Shown here: positions 15,612 to 23,982 of the stretch, piece after piece
How the letters are laid out: each line of letters starts with the position of its first letter
How positions within the stretch are numbered: the first letter of the stretch is position 1
DNA from: Embleya sp040605455
GTDB lineage: Bacteria > Actinomycetota > Actinomycetes > Streptomycetales > Streptomycetaceae
Assembly: GCF_040605455.1 (NCBI RefSeq)
Contig: NZ_JBEXCV010000011.1
Span: 35,251-99,250 of the forward strand
Direction of reading: 5' to 3'
Length of the DNA stretch: 64,000 nt
Program-made: the position numbers and the translations under genes
The notes under the pieces: model-generated
Database searches by the model: none
What the model saw: only the letters and a program-made list of their open reading frames with translations
What the model was told of the DNA's origin: nothing

Positions 15612-16412
15612 ATGAACCGCCGACTCGATCTTCCGGATCTCCTCAATGCCCGCGACGTCGGCGACCTACCGCTGATCGACGGGGGAGTCACTCGAACGGG
15701 CGTACTCATGCGCTGTGAGACCCCGGACCTGCTGACCTCCGAGGGGGTCGCCCGGCTGACCCATGTCTATCGCGTACGCCACGTGCTGGACCTGCGTTCC
15801 GAGGGCGAGGGACTGCAGCTCGAGCAGTGGCCCGGCGTGACCCGCCACCGACTGCCGCTGCTGGGCCGACGCTCGGCGCTGGCTGCCGACCGGGCCGCGG
15901 TCGGCGACATCTCGGTGGGACAGACCCAGGGCCTGGGGTTGGACGACGACATCGATCTGGGCAGTGTGGACGAGTACGGCGCGGGCCTGCTGTACATGCG
16001 GATGGCCGAGCGCGGCGGCGAGTCGTACGTACGCTCGCTGGAGATCTTGGCCGGTGACGGCGGGGTGCCGGCGCTGGTGCACTGTACGGCGGGCAAGGAT
16101 CGCACCGGCATCCTGGTCGCGCTGCTGTTGTCGGTCGCGGGGGTGGAGCGGGAGGCGATCATCGCCGACTACACCGAGACCGAGGTGCACATGGTGGAGA
16201 TGTTCGAGCGGATCGACCGGTTGCCCAGGCAGCCGCGGATCGATCCGGCCCATCCGGTCGCCCCGGCGATGCGCGGTGCGGCCCGCGCCTCCATCGACAC
16301 GTTCCTGCGCGTGCTCGCCGAGCGGCACGGCTCGGCGGCGGACTTCCTGCTCAAGGCGGGTGCGGCGCCGGAGCACCTGGAGACGTGGCGCCGCACCATC
16401 CGGGGGCGGTGA
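15612..16412 (+). CDS. Tyrosine/serine protein phosphatase-like protein (PtpB/DSP family)
   Basis: The 266-residue product has the cysteine phosphatase loop HCTAGKDRTG (CX5R, near residue 157) that forms a phospho-cysteine intermediate. LNARDVGDLPLIDGGVTRTGVLMRC and HVLDLRSEGEG are typical of bacterial PtpB-like enzymes that act on phosphotyrosine, phosphoserine or phosphoinositides. The lysine after Gly in the loop (AGKDR) is the mark of this subgroup. ATG 15612 was chosen; GTG 15606 is close and also possible. It ends facing the amine-oxidase gene. A second, paralogous phosphatase lies at 39.3 kb. The substrate is unknown. Confidence 0.9.
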   Translation: MNRRLDLPDLLNARDVGDLPLIDGGVTRTGVLMRCETPDLLTSEGVARLTHVYRVRHVLDLRSEGEGLQLEQWPGVTRHRLPLLGRRSALAADRAAVGDISVGQTQGLGLDDDIDLGSVDEYGAGLLYMRMAERGGESYVRSLEILAGDGGVPALVHCTAGKDRTGILVALLLSVAGVEREAIIADYTETEVHMVEMFERIDRLPRQPRIDPAHPVAPAMRGAARASIDTFLRVLAERHGSAADFLLKAGAAPEHLETWRRTIRGR

Positions 16413-16426
16413 CCCGGTCGGTCACC

Positions 16427-16451
16427 GGGTCACCGGGCGGCTCGGTGACCC
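16427..16451. terminator. Hairpin between convergent phosphatase and FAD oxidase genes
   Basis: A perfect 9-bp stem (16427-16435 with 16443-16451) with a 7-nt loop, embedded in further GC-rich self-complementary sequence. It is placed to stop both convergent transcripts. Confidence 0.6.
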
Positions 16452-16510
16452 GGGCCGAGGGGCCGGTACCGAGCGTCCCGGCCGGGTGGCCGGGACCGAG
16501 CGGCCCGGGC

Positions 16511-17890
16511 TCAGTGGCCCAGGAATCGGCCGAACGCCTGCGCGAGTCGGGACTCCTTCCCGGTGCGCTGCTCCTCGGCGTCCGCGCCGGCCATCACCCG
16601 CAGGCCGACGTTGGTGCCGATCCAGCGGAACGGCTCCGGCTCCCACTTGGGCGAGCGGTGTCGGACCCACGGCAGCCGGGTCAGCTCGGTGTACTCGTCG
16701 CGGATCAGGTCGGCGAGGGTGCGGCCCGCGAGGTTCGCGGTGCCCACGCCGTCGCCGACGTAGCCGCCGGCCCAGGCGAGCCTGCGGGCACGGTCCAGGC
16801 CGCAGCTCGCGTACCAGTCGCGGGCCACGCCCAGCGGTCCGCCCCACGTGTGGGTGATCGTGGCGTCGGCGACCGCCGGGAAGAGTTCGGCGACCACCCG
16901 GCGCAGTTCGGCGAAGACGTTCTCGTCCCTGTCGAACGCGGGCCGCACCCTGGAGCCGAAGTGGTACGGCGCACCGCGCCCGCCGAAGGCCAGCCGGTCG
17001 TCGGCGGTGCGCTGGCCGTAGATGATCAGGTGCCGCATGTCGCTGAAGCTCTCCCGGCGGGCCAGGCCGACCTCGGCCCAGAACGACTCCGGCAGCGGCT
17101 CGGTGGCGATCATCAGCGAGTACACCGGGGCCAGTTCGCGATGGAAGCCGGCCAGCTCGGGGGTGTAACCCTCGGTGGCCCGAACCACCACGTCGGCCCG
17201 GACCCGGCCGTGCGGGGTGATCGCGACGCCGTCCCGGATCGCGGTGACGGGGGTGTGCTCGTGGATGGTCACGCCCAGGCGGGTCACCGCGGCGGCCAAG
17301 CCCCGGGCCAGCTTGGCGGGGTGGATGACCGCGCAGTGCGGGGTGTAGGTGCCGCCGAGCACGTCGGTGGCGCCGACCATCGCGCTCGCCTCGGCGGCGT
17401 TCAGCAGCCGGGCGTCGGATTCGTCGAAGCCCCACGCGTGTTCGTCCGCGACCAGTTGGCGCGCCCGGGTCAACTGGACCGGGGTGCGGGCCAGGACCAC
17501 GGTGCCACCCTTGGCGAAGTCGCAGTCGATGCCCTCCTCGGCGACCACCCGGCCGACCTCGTCCACAGTCGCGTTCATCACCCGCTGCTGGGCGATCGCC
17601 CGCTCGCGGGTGCTGCTTCGGGCCACCTTGGCGATCGACGCGGGGAACAGCGCCGAGCACCAGCCGCCGTTGCGGCCGGAGGCGCCGAATCCGGCGATCT
17701 CCCGCTCCAGGACCACGATCCGCAACGACGGGTCCGCCTTGGCCAGGTAGTAGGCGGTCCACAGGCCGGTGTATCCGGCGCCGACGATGGCCACGTCCAC
17801 GTCCAGGTCGCCCGCCGGCGCCGGTCGTGGCGTGATGTCCTCGCCGAGGGTGTCGAACCACAGCGACAGGTCGCGGTAGTCGGCGGTCAT
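16511..17890 (-). CDS. FAD-dependent amine oxidase (PuuB/DadA-like)
   Basis: Predicted to oxidise an amine substrate such as gamma-glutamylputrescine to the aldehyde, passing electrons to oxygen or a carrier. The 459-residue product has the FAD Rossmann motif DVAIVGAGYTGLWTAYYL (about residues 31-48). GFGASGRNGGWCSALFP is the isoalloxazine-contact block of the PuuB/DAO family. THTWGGPLG and GGYVGDGVGTANLAGRTLADLI are near the C-terminus. The ATG overlaps the stop of the upstream gene by 4 nt (ATGA), so translation is coupled. Similar (about the same fold and size) to the second oxidase at 35.0 kb. The true amine is not known. Confidence 0.9.
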   Translation of the reverse strand: MTADYRDLSLWFDTLGEDITPRPAPAGDLDVDVAIVGAGYTGLWTAYYLAKADPSLRIVVLEREIAGFGASGRNGGWCSALFPASIAKVARSSTRERAIAQQRVMNATVDEVGRVVAEEGIDCDFAKGGTVVLARTPVQLTRARQLVADEHAWGFDESDARLLNAAEASAMVGATDVLGGTYTPHCAVIHPAKLARGLAAAVTRLGVTIHEHTPVTAIRDGVAITPHGRVRADVVVRATEGYTPELAGFHRELAPVYSLMIATEPLPESFWAEVGLARRESFSDMRHLIIYGQRTADDRLAFGGRGAPYHFGSRVRPAFDRDENVFAELRRVVAELFPAVADATITHTWGGPLGVARDWYASCGLDRARRLAWAGGYVGDGVGTANLAGRTLADLIRDEYTELTRLPWVRHRSPKWEPEPFRWIGTNVGLRVMAGADAEEQRTGKESRLAQAFGRFLGH

Positions 17891-18543
17891 CGTCGCCACT
17901 TCCTCAGGTAGTCGGGCGCGGGCAGATCGAAGCGCAGGTCGGGGGCGGTCACGGGCTCGCCGAAGTGCTCGGTGATGGGCACCACGCCGGCCCAGATCGG
18001 GGTGTCCAGGTCCTCGTCCTCGTCGTCGGGCGGGCCCGCCGAGATCTTCACCGACGTCTCGTCCAGGGGCAGTGCGAGCACCAGCGTCGCGGCGAGTTCC
18101 TTGGCCCGGTGCGGGCGCAACTCGTCCCGACGGCCGGGCAGCAGCCGGTCGGTGAGCAGGTCCAGCGCGGCGACCTTCTCGTCCTCGGGCAACACGACGC
18201 ACGAGCCGAGCACCATCGCGCTGCGGTAGTGCATGGACGATTCGAACGCCGAGCGGGCCAGCACCAGGCCGTCGAGCAGGGTCACGGTCAGGCAGGTCGG
18301 CGCGCCCGCGGCCAGGCCGCGGAAGAGCCGGCTGCCGGTCGAGCCGTGGATCAACACCCGTTCGCCGTCCCGGGCGTAGGCGACCGGGAGGACGAACGGC
18401 CGGCCGTCCTCGTCGGTGATCGCGAGGTGTCCGACCAGACCGGCGTCGAGCACGGCGTGCAACGCGGTTCGGTCCGGCACGGCGTGGTCGGGCAGGCGGC
18501 GTATCCGGGTGCGGGGAGTGGAGCCTGGCGTGGGGTGGCTCAT
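17887..18543 (-). CDS. Pyridoxamine 5'-phosphate oxidase-like flavin-binding protein
   Basis: A 218-residue split-barrel protein of the PNPOx-like group. Typical features are AVLDAGLVGHLAITDEDGRPFVLPVAYARDGERVLIHGS, then SMHYRSAMVLGSCVVLPEDEKVAALDLLTDRLLPGR and W-x-G-x-V-P-I near the C-terminus. Family members bind FMN or F420, or heme, and reduce small substrates. It is co-translated with the amine oxidase (4-nt overlap), so a role with flavin, PLP or imine handling in amine catabolism is possible but unproven. ATG at 18543. A strong hairpin separates it from the aminotransferase upstream. Confidence 0.85.
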   Translation of the reverse strand: MSHPTPGSTPRTRIRRLPDHAVPDRTALHAVLDAGLVGHLAITDEDGRPFVLPVAYARDGERVLIHGSTGSRLFRGLAAGAPTCLTVTLLDGLVLARSAFESSMHYRSAMVLGSCVVLPEDEKVAALDLLTDRLLPGRRDELRPHRAKELAATLVLALPLDETSVKISAGPPDDEDEDLDTPIWAGVVPITEHFGEPVTAPDLRFDLPAPDYLRKWRR

Positions 18544-18647
18544 CGGGCCTCTTCGGTGATCCGAGCGCGGCGTGGATGGTGGCGCGGGCTCGTCGATGTC
18601 GTGATGTCGGTATTTCTCGGCTCTTCGGGGGATTTCGCCCCGGATAT

Positions 18648-18695
18648 GAGTCTGCCGCCGTCGCGCACTGGCGTGTGCGCGACGGCGGCAGACTC
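18648..18695 (-). terminator. Very stable 21-bp hairpin after the aminotransferase gene
   Basis: A perfect 21-bp stem (18648-18668 with 18675-18695) with a 6-nt loop. It lies 40 nt beyond the aminotransferase stop on the minus strand and about 105 bp before the start of the next minus-strand gene. Most likely a terminator, though without T-tract. Confidence 0.8.
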
Positions 18696-18734
18696 ACTGA
18701 GGGTTCGTCGAATAGCCGGTGTTCACTGCTCGAT

Positions 18735-20120
18735 CTACAGCTTGGTCCAAGCCTCGGTCAGCACTCCGCGCAGGATCTGCTCGATCTCGTCGAATACACC
18801 CTGGTCCGCGACCAGCGGCGGGGAGAGCTGGATGACCGGGTCGCCGCGGTCGTCGGCGCGGCAGTACAGACCGTTGTCGTAGAGCGCGGTGGAGAGGAAG
18901 CCGCGGAGCAGGCGCTCGGCCTCGTCCTCGTTGAACGTCTCCTTGGTGCTCTTGTCCTTGACCATCTCGATGCCGTAGAAGTACCCGTTGCCGCGCACGT
19001 CGCCGACGATCGGCAGGTCCTGGAGCTTCTGCAGCGTGGCCAGGAACTTGGACTCGTTGTCCAGTACGTGCTGGTTCAGGCCCTCGCGCTCGAAGATGTC
19101 GAGGTTGGCCAGCGCCACGGCGGAGGACACCGGGTGCCCGCCGAAGGTGTAGCCGTGCATGAAGACGTTGTCGCTGCCGTTGTAGAACGGCTCGGCGATG
19201 CGGTCCGAGACGAGCATCGCGCCGATCGGCGAGTAGCCCGAGGTCATGCCCTTGGCGCAGGTGATGATGTCCGGCACGTAGTCGAACTTGTCGCACGCGA
19301 ACATCGTGCCGAGCCGGCCGAACGCGCAGATGACCTCGTCCGAGACGAGCAGCACGTCGTACTGGTCACAGATCTCGCGCACGCGCTGGAAGTACCCGGG
19401 CGGCGGCGGGAAGCAGCCGCCGGCGTTTTGCACCGGCTCCAGGAAGACCGCCGCGACGGTGTCGGGGCCCTCGTTGAGGATCGCCACCTCGATCTGGTCG
19501 GCGGCCCAGCGGCCGAAGCCCTCGGGCGAGGAGTCGGCCAGGAACTCCGGCTTGCGGTACTGGTTGGTGTTCGGCACCCGGAAGGTGCTCGGCACCAGCG
19601 GCTCGTACGGCGCCTTGTAGTCCGGCAGACCGGTGATCGACAGCGCGCCCTGCGGGGTGCCGTGGTAGGCGATGGCCCGGGAGATGACCTTGTGCTTGGT
19701 CGGCTTGCCGGTCAGCTTGAAGTAGTGCTTCGCCAGCTTCCACGCGGACTCGACGGCCTCGCCGCCACCGGTGGTGAAGAAGACCTTGTTCAGGTCGCCC
19801 GGGGCGTAGTTCGCCAGGCGCTCGGCCAGCTCGATGGCCTTGGGGTGGGCGTAACTCCACACCGGGAAGAAGGCGAGCTGCTCGGCCTGCTTGCGGGCCA
19901 CCTCGGCCAGCTCGGTGCGGCCGTGACCGGCCTGTACGACGAACAGGCCGGCGAGGCCGTCGATGTACTTGCGCCCGTTGGTGTCCCAGATGTAGCTGCC
20001 TTCACCGCGCACGATGGTCGGCACGGGAGCGTTCTCGTACGACGACATGCGGGTGAAGTGCATCCACAGGTGGTCGTAGGCGCTCTTGGAGAGGGCCGCG
20101 TTGTCGTACTGCTGTGTCAT
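18735..20120 (-). CDS. Class III PLP aminotransferase, diamine/polyamine type
   Basis: Probably transfers an amino group from putrescine or a related diamine to pyruvate or 2-oxoglutarate, giving an aminoaldehyde. The 461-residue product has the fold-type I pattern: FFTTGGGEAVESAWKLAKHY, AYHGTPQGALS, LVSDEVICAFGRLGTMFA and the PLP lysine in ITCAKGMTSGYSPIGA. GHPVSSAVALAN near residue 325 is the family PLP-phosphate contact. SpuC-like omega-transaminases are the closest recognised group. The start overlaps the lrp-type gene stop by 4 nt. It is divergent (with lrp) from an aldehyde dehydrogenase that could consume its product. Confidence 0.9.
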   Translation of the reverse strand: MTQQYDNAALSKSAYDHLWMHFTRMSSYENAPVPTIVRGEGSYIWDTNGRKYIDGLAGLFVVQAGHGRTELAEVARKQAEQLAFFPVWSYAHPKAIELAERLANYAPGDLNKVFFTTGGGEAVESAWKLAKHYFKLTGKPTKHKVISRAIAYHGTPQGALSITGLPDYKAPYEPLVPSTFRVPNTNQYRKPEFLADSSPEGFGRWAADQIEVAILNEGPDTVAAVFLEPVQNAGGCFPPPPGYFQRVREICDQYDVLLVSDEVICAFGRLGTMFACDKFDYVPDIITCAKGMTSGYSPIGAMLVSDRIAEPFYNGSDNVFMHGYTFGGHPVSSAVALANLDIFEREGLNQHVLDNESKFLATLQKLQDLPIVGDVRGNGYFYGIEMVKDKSTKETFNEDEAERLLRGFLSTALYDNGLYCRADDRGDPVIQLSPPLVADQGVFDEIEQILRGVLTEAWTKL

Positions 20121-20608
20121 CGAGTACCCCACTGGTAGGTCTGCTTCCGAAGCTTCAGGTAGACGAAGCTCTCGGTGCTCCGTACGCCCGGAATCGCTCG
20201 AATCCTCTTGTTGATGATGTCGAGCAAGTGGTCGTCGTTCTCGCATACGAGTTCCACGATGAGATCGAAGGAGCCGGCCGTGATGACGACGTAGTCCACT
20301 TCCTTCATTGTGGCCAGTATGTCCGCTACGGGATCGATGTCTCCTTCGACACGAACCCCGACCATGGCCTGGCGATGGAAGCCGACCGTCAGCGGATCGG
20401 TCACCGCGACGATCTGCATCACGCCTTGGTCGAGCAGGCGCTGTACGCGTTGACGTACGGCGGCCTCCGAGAGACCGACCGCCTTGCCGATCGCGGCGTA
20501 CGAGCGGCGTCCGTCCTCTTGGAGCTGCTCGATGATCGCCTTCGACACGGCGTCGGCCGAAGCGTTCGGGTTTCTGTCTCGACCGGCCACGTAGTCACTC
20601 TGCCTCAT
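20117..20608 (-). CDS. Lrp/AsnC family transcriptional regulator
   Basis: The 163-residue regulator has an N-terminal winged helix (DGRRSYAAIGKAVGLSEAAVRQRVQRLLDQGV, about residues 33-65). A RAM ligand domain follows, with YVVITAGSFDLIVELVCEND and IPGVRSTESFVYLKLRKQTY. It is translated with the downstream aminotransferase (4-nt overlap) and faces an aldehyde dehydrogenase, so control of amine catabolism by an amino acid or amine is likely. By position, from memory, it corresponds to the EpuRI polyamine regulator of S. coelicolor. ATG 20608 has GAAAGG upstream; a TTG at 20626 is less likely. Two palindromes lie just upstream of it. Confidence 0.93.
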   Translation of the reverse strand: MRQSDYVAGRDRNPNASADAVSKAIIEQLQEDGRRSYAAIGKAVGLSEAAVRQRVQRLLDQGVMQIVAVTDPLTVGFHRQAMVGVRVEGDIDPVADILATMKEVDYVVITAGSFDLIVELVCENDDHLLDIINKRIRAIPGVRSTESFVYLKLRKQTYQWGTR

Positions 20609-20633
20609 CAGATGGGCCTTTCGCAAGGGAATC

Positions 20634-20670
20634 CGTTGACTTTGCTCAACGAGACAACTGATTCAGTTGT
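20634..20670. promoter_or_regulatory. Paired palindromes in the Lrp/aldehyde dehydrogenase divergent promoter
   Basis: CGTTGA-N6-TCAACG spans 20634-20651, and ACAACTGATTCAGTTGT (a perfect 8-1-8 palindrome) spans 20654-20670. Both are built of CAAC/GTTG half-sites. They sit between the lrp start (20608) and the aldehyde dehydrogenase start (20795), the place expected for an autoregulating Lrp site controlling both genes. Binding by the adjacent regulator is inferred. Confidence 0.65.
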
Positions 20671-20794
20671 TGGTGTGTGATGGGGATGCGGATACCGACA
20701 GCAATCCGGCTAGGCTGGGAACCGCGGCCCAGGCCGGGATCGACCCCCTCGCCGTCCTGCCGACGCCGCCCCGTTTTCGAAGGAGACTTGGGAC

Positions 20795-22225
20795 ATGAGC
20801 GACCTGCGTACTCTGCGCAACTACATCGACGGCACGTTCACCGACGCCGCGGACGGCGGCACGCTCGACATCGTCGACCCCGCCACGGGCGAGGTCTATG
20901 CGACGTCCCCGCTCTCCCGCGAGCGGGACGTCGACGCGGCGATGCGTGCGGCGGCCACGGCGTTCGAGACCTGGAGCGAGACGACGCCCGCGGAGCGGCA
21001 GCTCGCGCTGCTGCGGATCGCCGACGCGGTGGAGAAGCGCGCCGACGAGCTGATCGACGCCGAGTGTCTCAATACCGGCAAGCCCCGCGCGCTCACCGCG
21101 TCCGAGGAAATCCCGCCGATGGTGGACCAGATCCGCTTCTTCGCGGGCGCCGCGCGCATGCTCGAAGGCAAGTCGGCCGGCGAGTACATGGCGGGGCACA
21201 CCTCCATGGTGCGCCGTGAGCCGGTCGGTGTCTGTGCCCAGGTGGCGCCGTGGAACTACCCGATGATGATGGCCGTGTGGAAGTTCGCGCCGGCCATCGC
21301 CGCGGGCAACACCGTGGTGCTCAAGCCATCCGACACCACCCCCGCGTCCACCGTGCTGCTCGCCGAGATCATGGGCGAGATCCTGCCCGCCGGCGTGTTC
21401 AACGTGATCTGCGGCGACCGCGACACCGGCCGACTGATGGTCGAGCACAAGACCCCGGCGATGGCCTCGATCACCGGTTCGGTACGCGCCGGCATGTCGG
21501 TCGCCGAGAGCGCGTCCAAGGACCTCAAGCGGGTGCACCTCGAACTCGGCGGCAAGGCGCCCGTCGTGGTCTTCGAGGACGCGGACATCGCTGCCGCGGC
21601 CGAGGGCATCGCCGGTGCCGGCCTCTTCAACGCCGGCCAGGACTGCACCGCAGCCACCCGGGTGCTCGTGCACTCCTCGATCCGCGACGAGTTCGTCGCC
21701 GCGCTGGCCGCTGCCGCCGGCGACCTGTCGACGGGTCCGCATGAGGACGCGTACTTCGGCCCGGTCAACAACGTCAACCAGCTCAAGCAGGTCAGCGGCT
21801 TCATCGAGCGCCTCCCGGCGCACGCGAAGGTCGAGACCGGCGGGCACCAGGTCGGCGACAAGGGCTTCTTCTACGCCCCGACCGTGGTTTCCGGGCTCAA
21901 GCAGGACGACGAGATCATCCAGAACGAGGTGTTCGGCCCGGTCATCACCGTGCAGTCGTTCGAGGACGAGGCGGAGGCGCTGAACAACGCCAACGGCGTG
22001 CAGTACGCGCTCGCCTCCTCGGTGTGGACCAAGGACCACGGCCGGGCGATGCGGATGGCCAAGCGGCTCGACTTCGGCTGCGTGTGGATCAACACGCACA
22101 TTCCGTTGGTCGCCGAGATGCCGCACGGCGGCTTCAAGCACTCCGGCTACGGCAAGGACCTCTCCGGCTACGGCTTCGAGGACTACACCCGGATCAAGCA
22201 CGTGATGACCAACTACGACGCCTGA
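20795..22225 (+). CDS. Gamma-aminobutyraldehyde-type dehydrogenase (NAD+)
   Basis: Oxidises aminobutyraldehyde or gamma-glutamyl-aminobutyraldehyde to the acid with NAD+. The 476-residue ALDH has the cofactor region APWNYPMMMAVWKFAPAIAAGNTVVLKPSD and FNVICGDRDTG. The general-base Glu is in LELGGKAPVVVF and the catalytic Cys in NAGQDCTAATRVLV. FGPVITV is near residue 380. The NAGQDCTAATR block is typical of PuuC/PatD-type enzymes. AAGGAG lies about 8 nt before the ATG. It is divergent from lrp-aminotransferase and ends at a strong terminator before the polyamine-binding lipoprotein. Confidence 0.92.
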   Translation: MSDLRTLRNYIDGTFTDAADGGTLDIVDPATGEVYATSPLSRERDVDAAMRAAATAFETWSETTPAERQLALLRIADAVEKRADELIDAECLNTGKPRALTASEEIPPMVDQIRFFAGAARMLEGKSAGEYMAGHTSMVRREPVGVCAQVAPWNYPMMMAVWKFAPAIAAGNTVVLKPSDTTPASTVLLAEIMGEILPAGVFNVICGDRDTGRLMVEHKTPAMASITGSVRAGMSVAESASKDLKRVHLELGGKAPVVVFEDADIAAAAEGIAGAGLFNAGQDCTAATRVLVHSSIRDEFVAALAAAAGDLSTGPHEDAYFGPVNNVNQLKQVSGFIERLPAHAKVETGGHQVGDKGFFYAPTVVSGLKQDDEIIQNEVFGPVITVQSFEDEAEALNNANGVQYALASSVWTKDHGRAMRMAKRLDFGCVWINTHIPLVAEMPHGGFKHSGYGKDLSGYGFEDYTRIKHVMTNYDA

Positions 22226-22261
22226 TCCACCCCGCCGCACCCGCGGCGTCGGCACGACCTG

Positions 22262-22307
22262 CACGCACCCTGTCAACTCCGCTCCGCGAGGGTTGACAGG
22301 GTGCGTG
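22262..22307 (+). terminator. Perfect 16-bp hairpin after the aldehyde dehydrogenase
   Basis: Arms 22262-22277 and 22292-22307 pair fully and enclose a 14-nt loop. The site lies 37 nt after the stop and before the next gene on the same strand. TGTTG follows. A factor-independent terminator is the simplest reading. Confidence 0.8.
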
Positions 22308-22421
22308 TTGCCGTCGGGGGCGGGTGGACGCCACGATGCGATGGGCCATTTTGTACGCAACAGTGCGGTCCCCCGCCCACGGAGCAGGCCCCACCCCCCC
22401 GCATTCGCCAAGGAGTCGCCG

Positions 22422-23639
22422 ATGACCCGCGCCCGCACTCGCGCCCAGTCCCCGTTGCGGATCGCCGGGCACCGGGTGGACCGGCGGATGTTCCTGCGCG
22501 GCACCGGCGCGGCGGCGGCCGTCGGCGCACTCGCCGCGTGCGGTGTGCCCTCCGCGTACGTCCAGGAGAGCAAGCGCGGCGGACGGGACCGGTCGGACCA
22601 GGAGAAGGTGGTGCGCTTCTCCAACTGGGCGCTCTACATCGACATCGACGAGAACGACGAGCAGAAGCACCCCACGCTCGACGCCTTCACCGACAAGACC
22701 GGGATCAAGGTCCGGTACTCGGAGGAGATCAACGACAACGACGAGTTCTTCGGCAAGATCCACCCGGCCATCCAGGCGGGCAAGGAACCCGGACGCGACG
22801 CGATCGTCATCTCGGACTGGATGTGCACCCGCTTCGTCCGGCTCGGCTGGGTGCAGAAGCTGAACAAGGCCAACCTGCCGCAGGTGGACGCCAACCTCGC
22901 CGAGTCGCTGCGCAGCCCGGGGTACGACCCCAAGCGCGAGTACACCGTGCCGTGGCAGAGCGGGATGACCGGCATCGCGTACAACAAGAAGCTGGTGGGT
23001 CGCGAGATCCGGTCCGTGAACGACCTGTGGCGGCCCGAACTCAAGGGCCGGGTCACCGTGTTCGCGGGCTTCATGGAGGCCGTCGCGCTGCTGATGCTCG
23101 GCGAGGGCGCGGACATCAAGACCTTCACGGACGCGGACGTGGACAAGGTGATGGAGCGGATGCAGAAGCTGGTGGACAAGGACCACATCCGCAGCTTCAC
23201 CGGCAACGACTACACCTCGGGCCTGGCCAGCGGCGACATCCTGGCCTGCCAGGCGTACTCCGGCGACGTGGGGCAGCTCAAGCTGGACAACCCCGACATC
23301 GAGTTCGTGGTGCCCGAGGAGGGTGCCGAACTGTGGTCGGAGAACCTGATGGTGCCGAACAAGGCCGCGCACAAGACGAACGCCGAGAAGCTGATGGACT
23401 TCTACTACGACCCGGAGGTCGCGGCCGAGTTGGCGAACTACGTGGCGTACGTGTGTCCGGTCCCGGCCGCGCAGCAGGTGCTGGCCGAGTCCTCGGACCA
23501 GGAGATGCGCGAGTCGGCGGTCAACCCGCTGATCTTCCCGGACGCCGAGATGACCGCGAAGCTGCACGGGATGCGCGAGACCACCGAGGACGAGGAACGG
23601 CGCTGGGAGAAGGCCTGGGGGAACATCATCGGCCTGTGA
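22422..23639 (+). CDS. potD: Spermidine/putrescine ABC transporter substrate-binding lipoprotein
   Basis: Extracytoplasmic solute-binding protein for polyamines. The 405-residue product has a twin-arginine-type signal with RRMFLRGTGAAAAVGALAAC, whose last residue is the lipobox Cys, so it is a Tat-exported lipoprotein. The mature part has VVRFSNWALYID, GKIHPAIQAGKEPGRDAIV, VPWQSGMTGIAYNKKLVG and DDLWRPELKG-like text that are typical of PotD/PotF. AAGGAG is 6-11 nt before the ATG at 22422. It stands apart from potABC (32.0 kb), an unusual split, but no other binding protein is in the window, so it likely serves that permease. Confidence 0.92.
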   Translation: MTRARTRAQSPLRIAGHRVDRRMFLRGTGAAAAVGALAACGVPSAYVQESKRGGRDRSDQEKVVRFSNWALYIDIDENDEQKHPTLDAFTDKTGIKVRYSEEINDNDEFFGKIHPAIQAGKEPGRDAIVISDWMCTRFVRLGWVQKLNKANLPQVDANLAESLRSPGYDPKREYTVPWQSGMTGIAYNKKLVGREIRSVNDLWRPELKGRVTVFAGFMEAVALLMLGEGADIKTFTDADVDKVMERMQKLVDKDHIRSFTGNDYTSGLASGDILACQAYSGDVGQLKLDNPDIEFVVPEEGAELWSENLMVPNKAAHKTNAEKLMDFYYDPEVAAELANYVAYVCPVPAAQQVLAESSDQEMRESAVNPLIFPDAEMTAKLHGMRETTEDEERRWEKAWGNIIGL

Positions 23640-23982
23640 GTCGCGGGCCGCGCGAGCGGCGCCGAGCGGTCGACGGTGGGGCCGGCGGGGTCGGTACTCC
23701 ACCAGGGCCGGCGATGACGGCACCGCGACAGGCGCGCGCCGTCTCGCGCGCCTCGGCGGGCATGTCGGAGTGCGGCAGTCGGATGGTCGGCCCGACGACG
23801 AACGCGCCGAGCAGGGCATCGAGGCCGAGTTCGTCCGCGGCCCGGACCGACAGCGCGAGCACGACCGCGGGGGCGCCAGGCGGAGCATAGTGCGCATTCG
23901 GCAGCCATTCGGGCGCACGCGCAGGTCGGCGGCGGACCTCCCGGGAAGAGCCACCCGGACGGACGCACTAGGGTCGATATCC
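23640..23982 (-). other. Intergenic 343 bp with antiporter-like remnant
   Basis: Mostly without coding signal. On the minus strand, between about 23880 and 23776, one frame reads VVLALSVRAADELGLDALLG then AFVVGPTIRL, which looks like a transmembrane piece of a cation/proton antiporter (Kef/NhaP type). It has no start or continuation and is probably a decayed remnant or chance. The rest up to 23982 is the promoter of the next gene. Confidence 0.3.

Noticed and set aside
16413..17911. 508-codon plus-strand frame opposite the first amine oxidase
   Set aside because: A GC-rich antisense shadow; the minus strand has clear FAD motifs and correct neighbours.
18576..20138. 520-codon plus-strand frame opposite the aminotransferase
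   Set aside because: Val/Leu/Gly/Arg-rich shadow; the opposite strand encodes a full PLP enzyme.
20663..22624. 653-codon minus-strand frame opposite the aldehyde dehydrogenase
   Set aside because: Shadow of an intact ALDH. No domain could be recognised.
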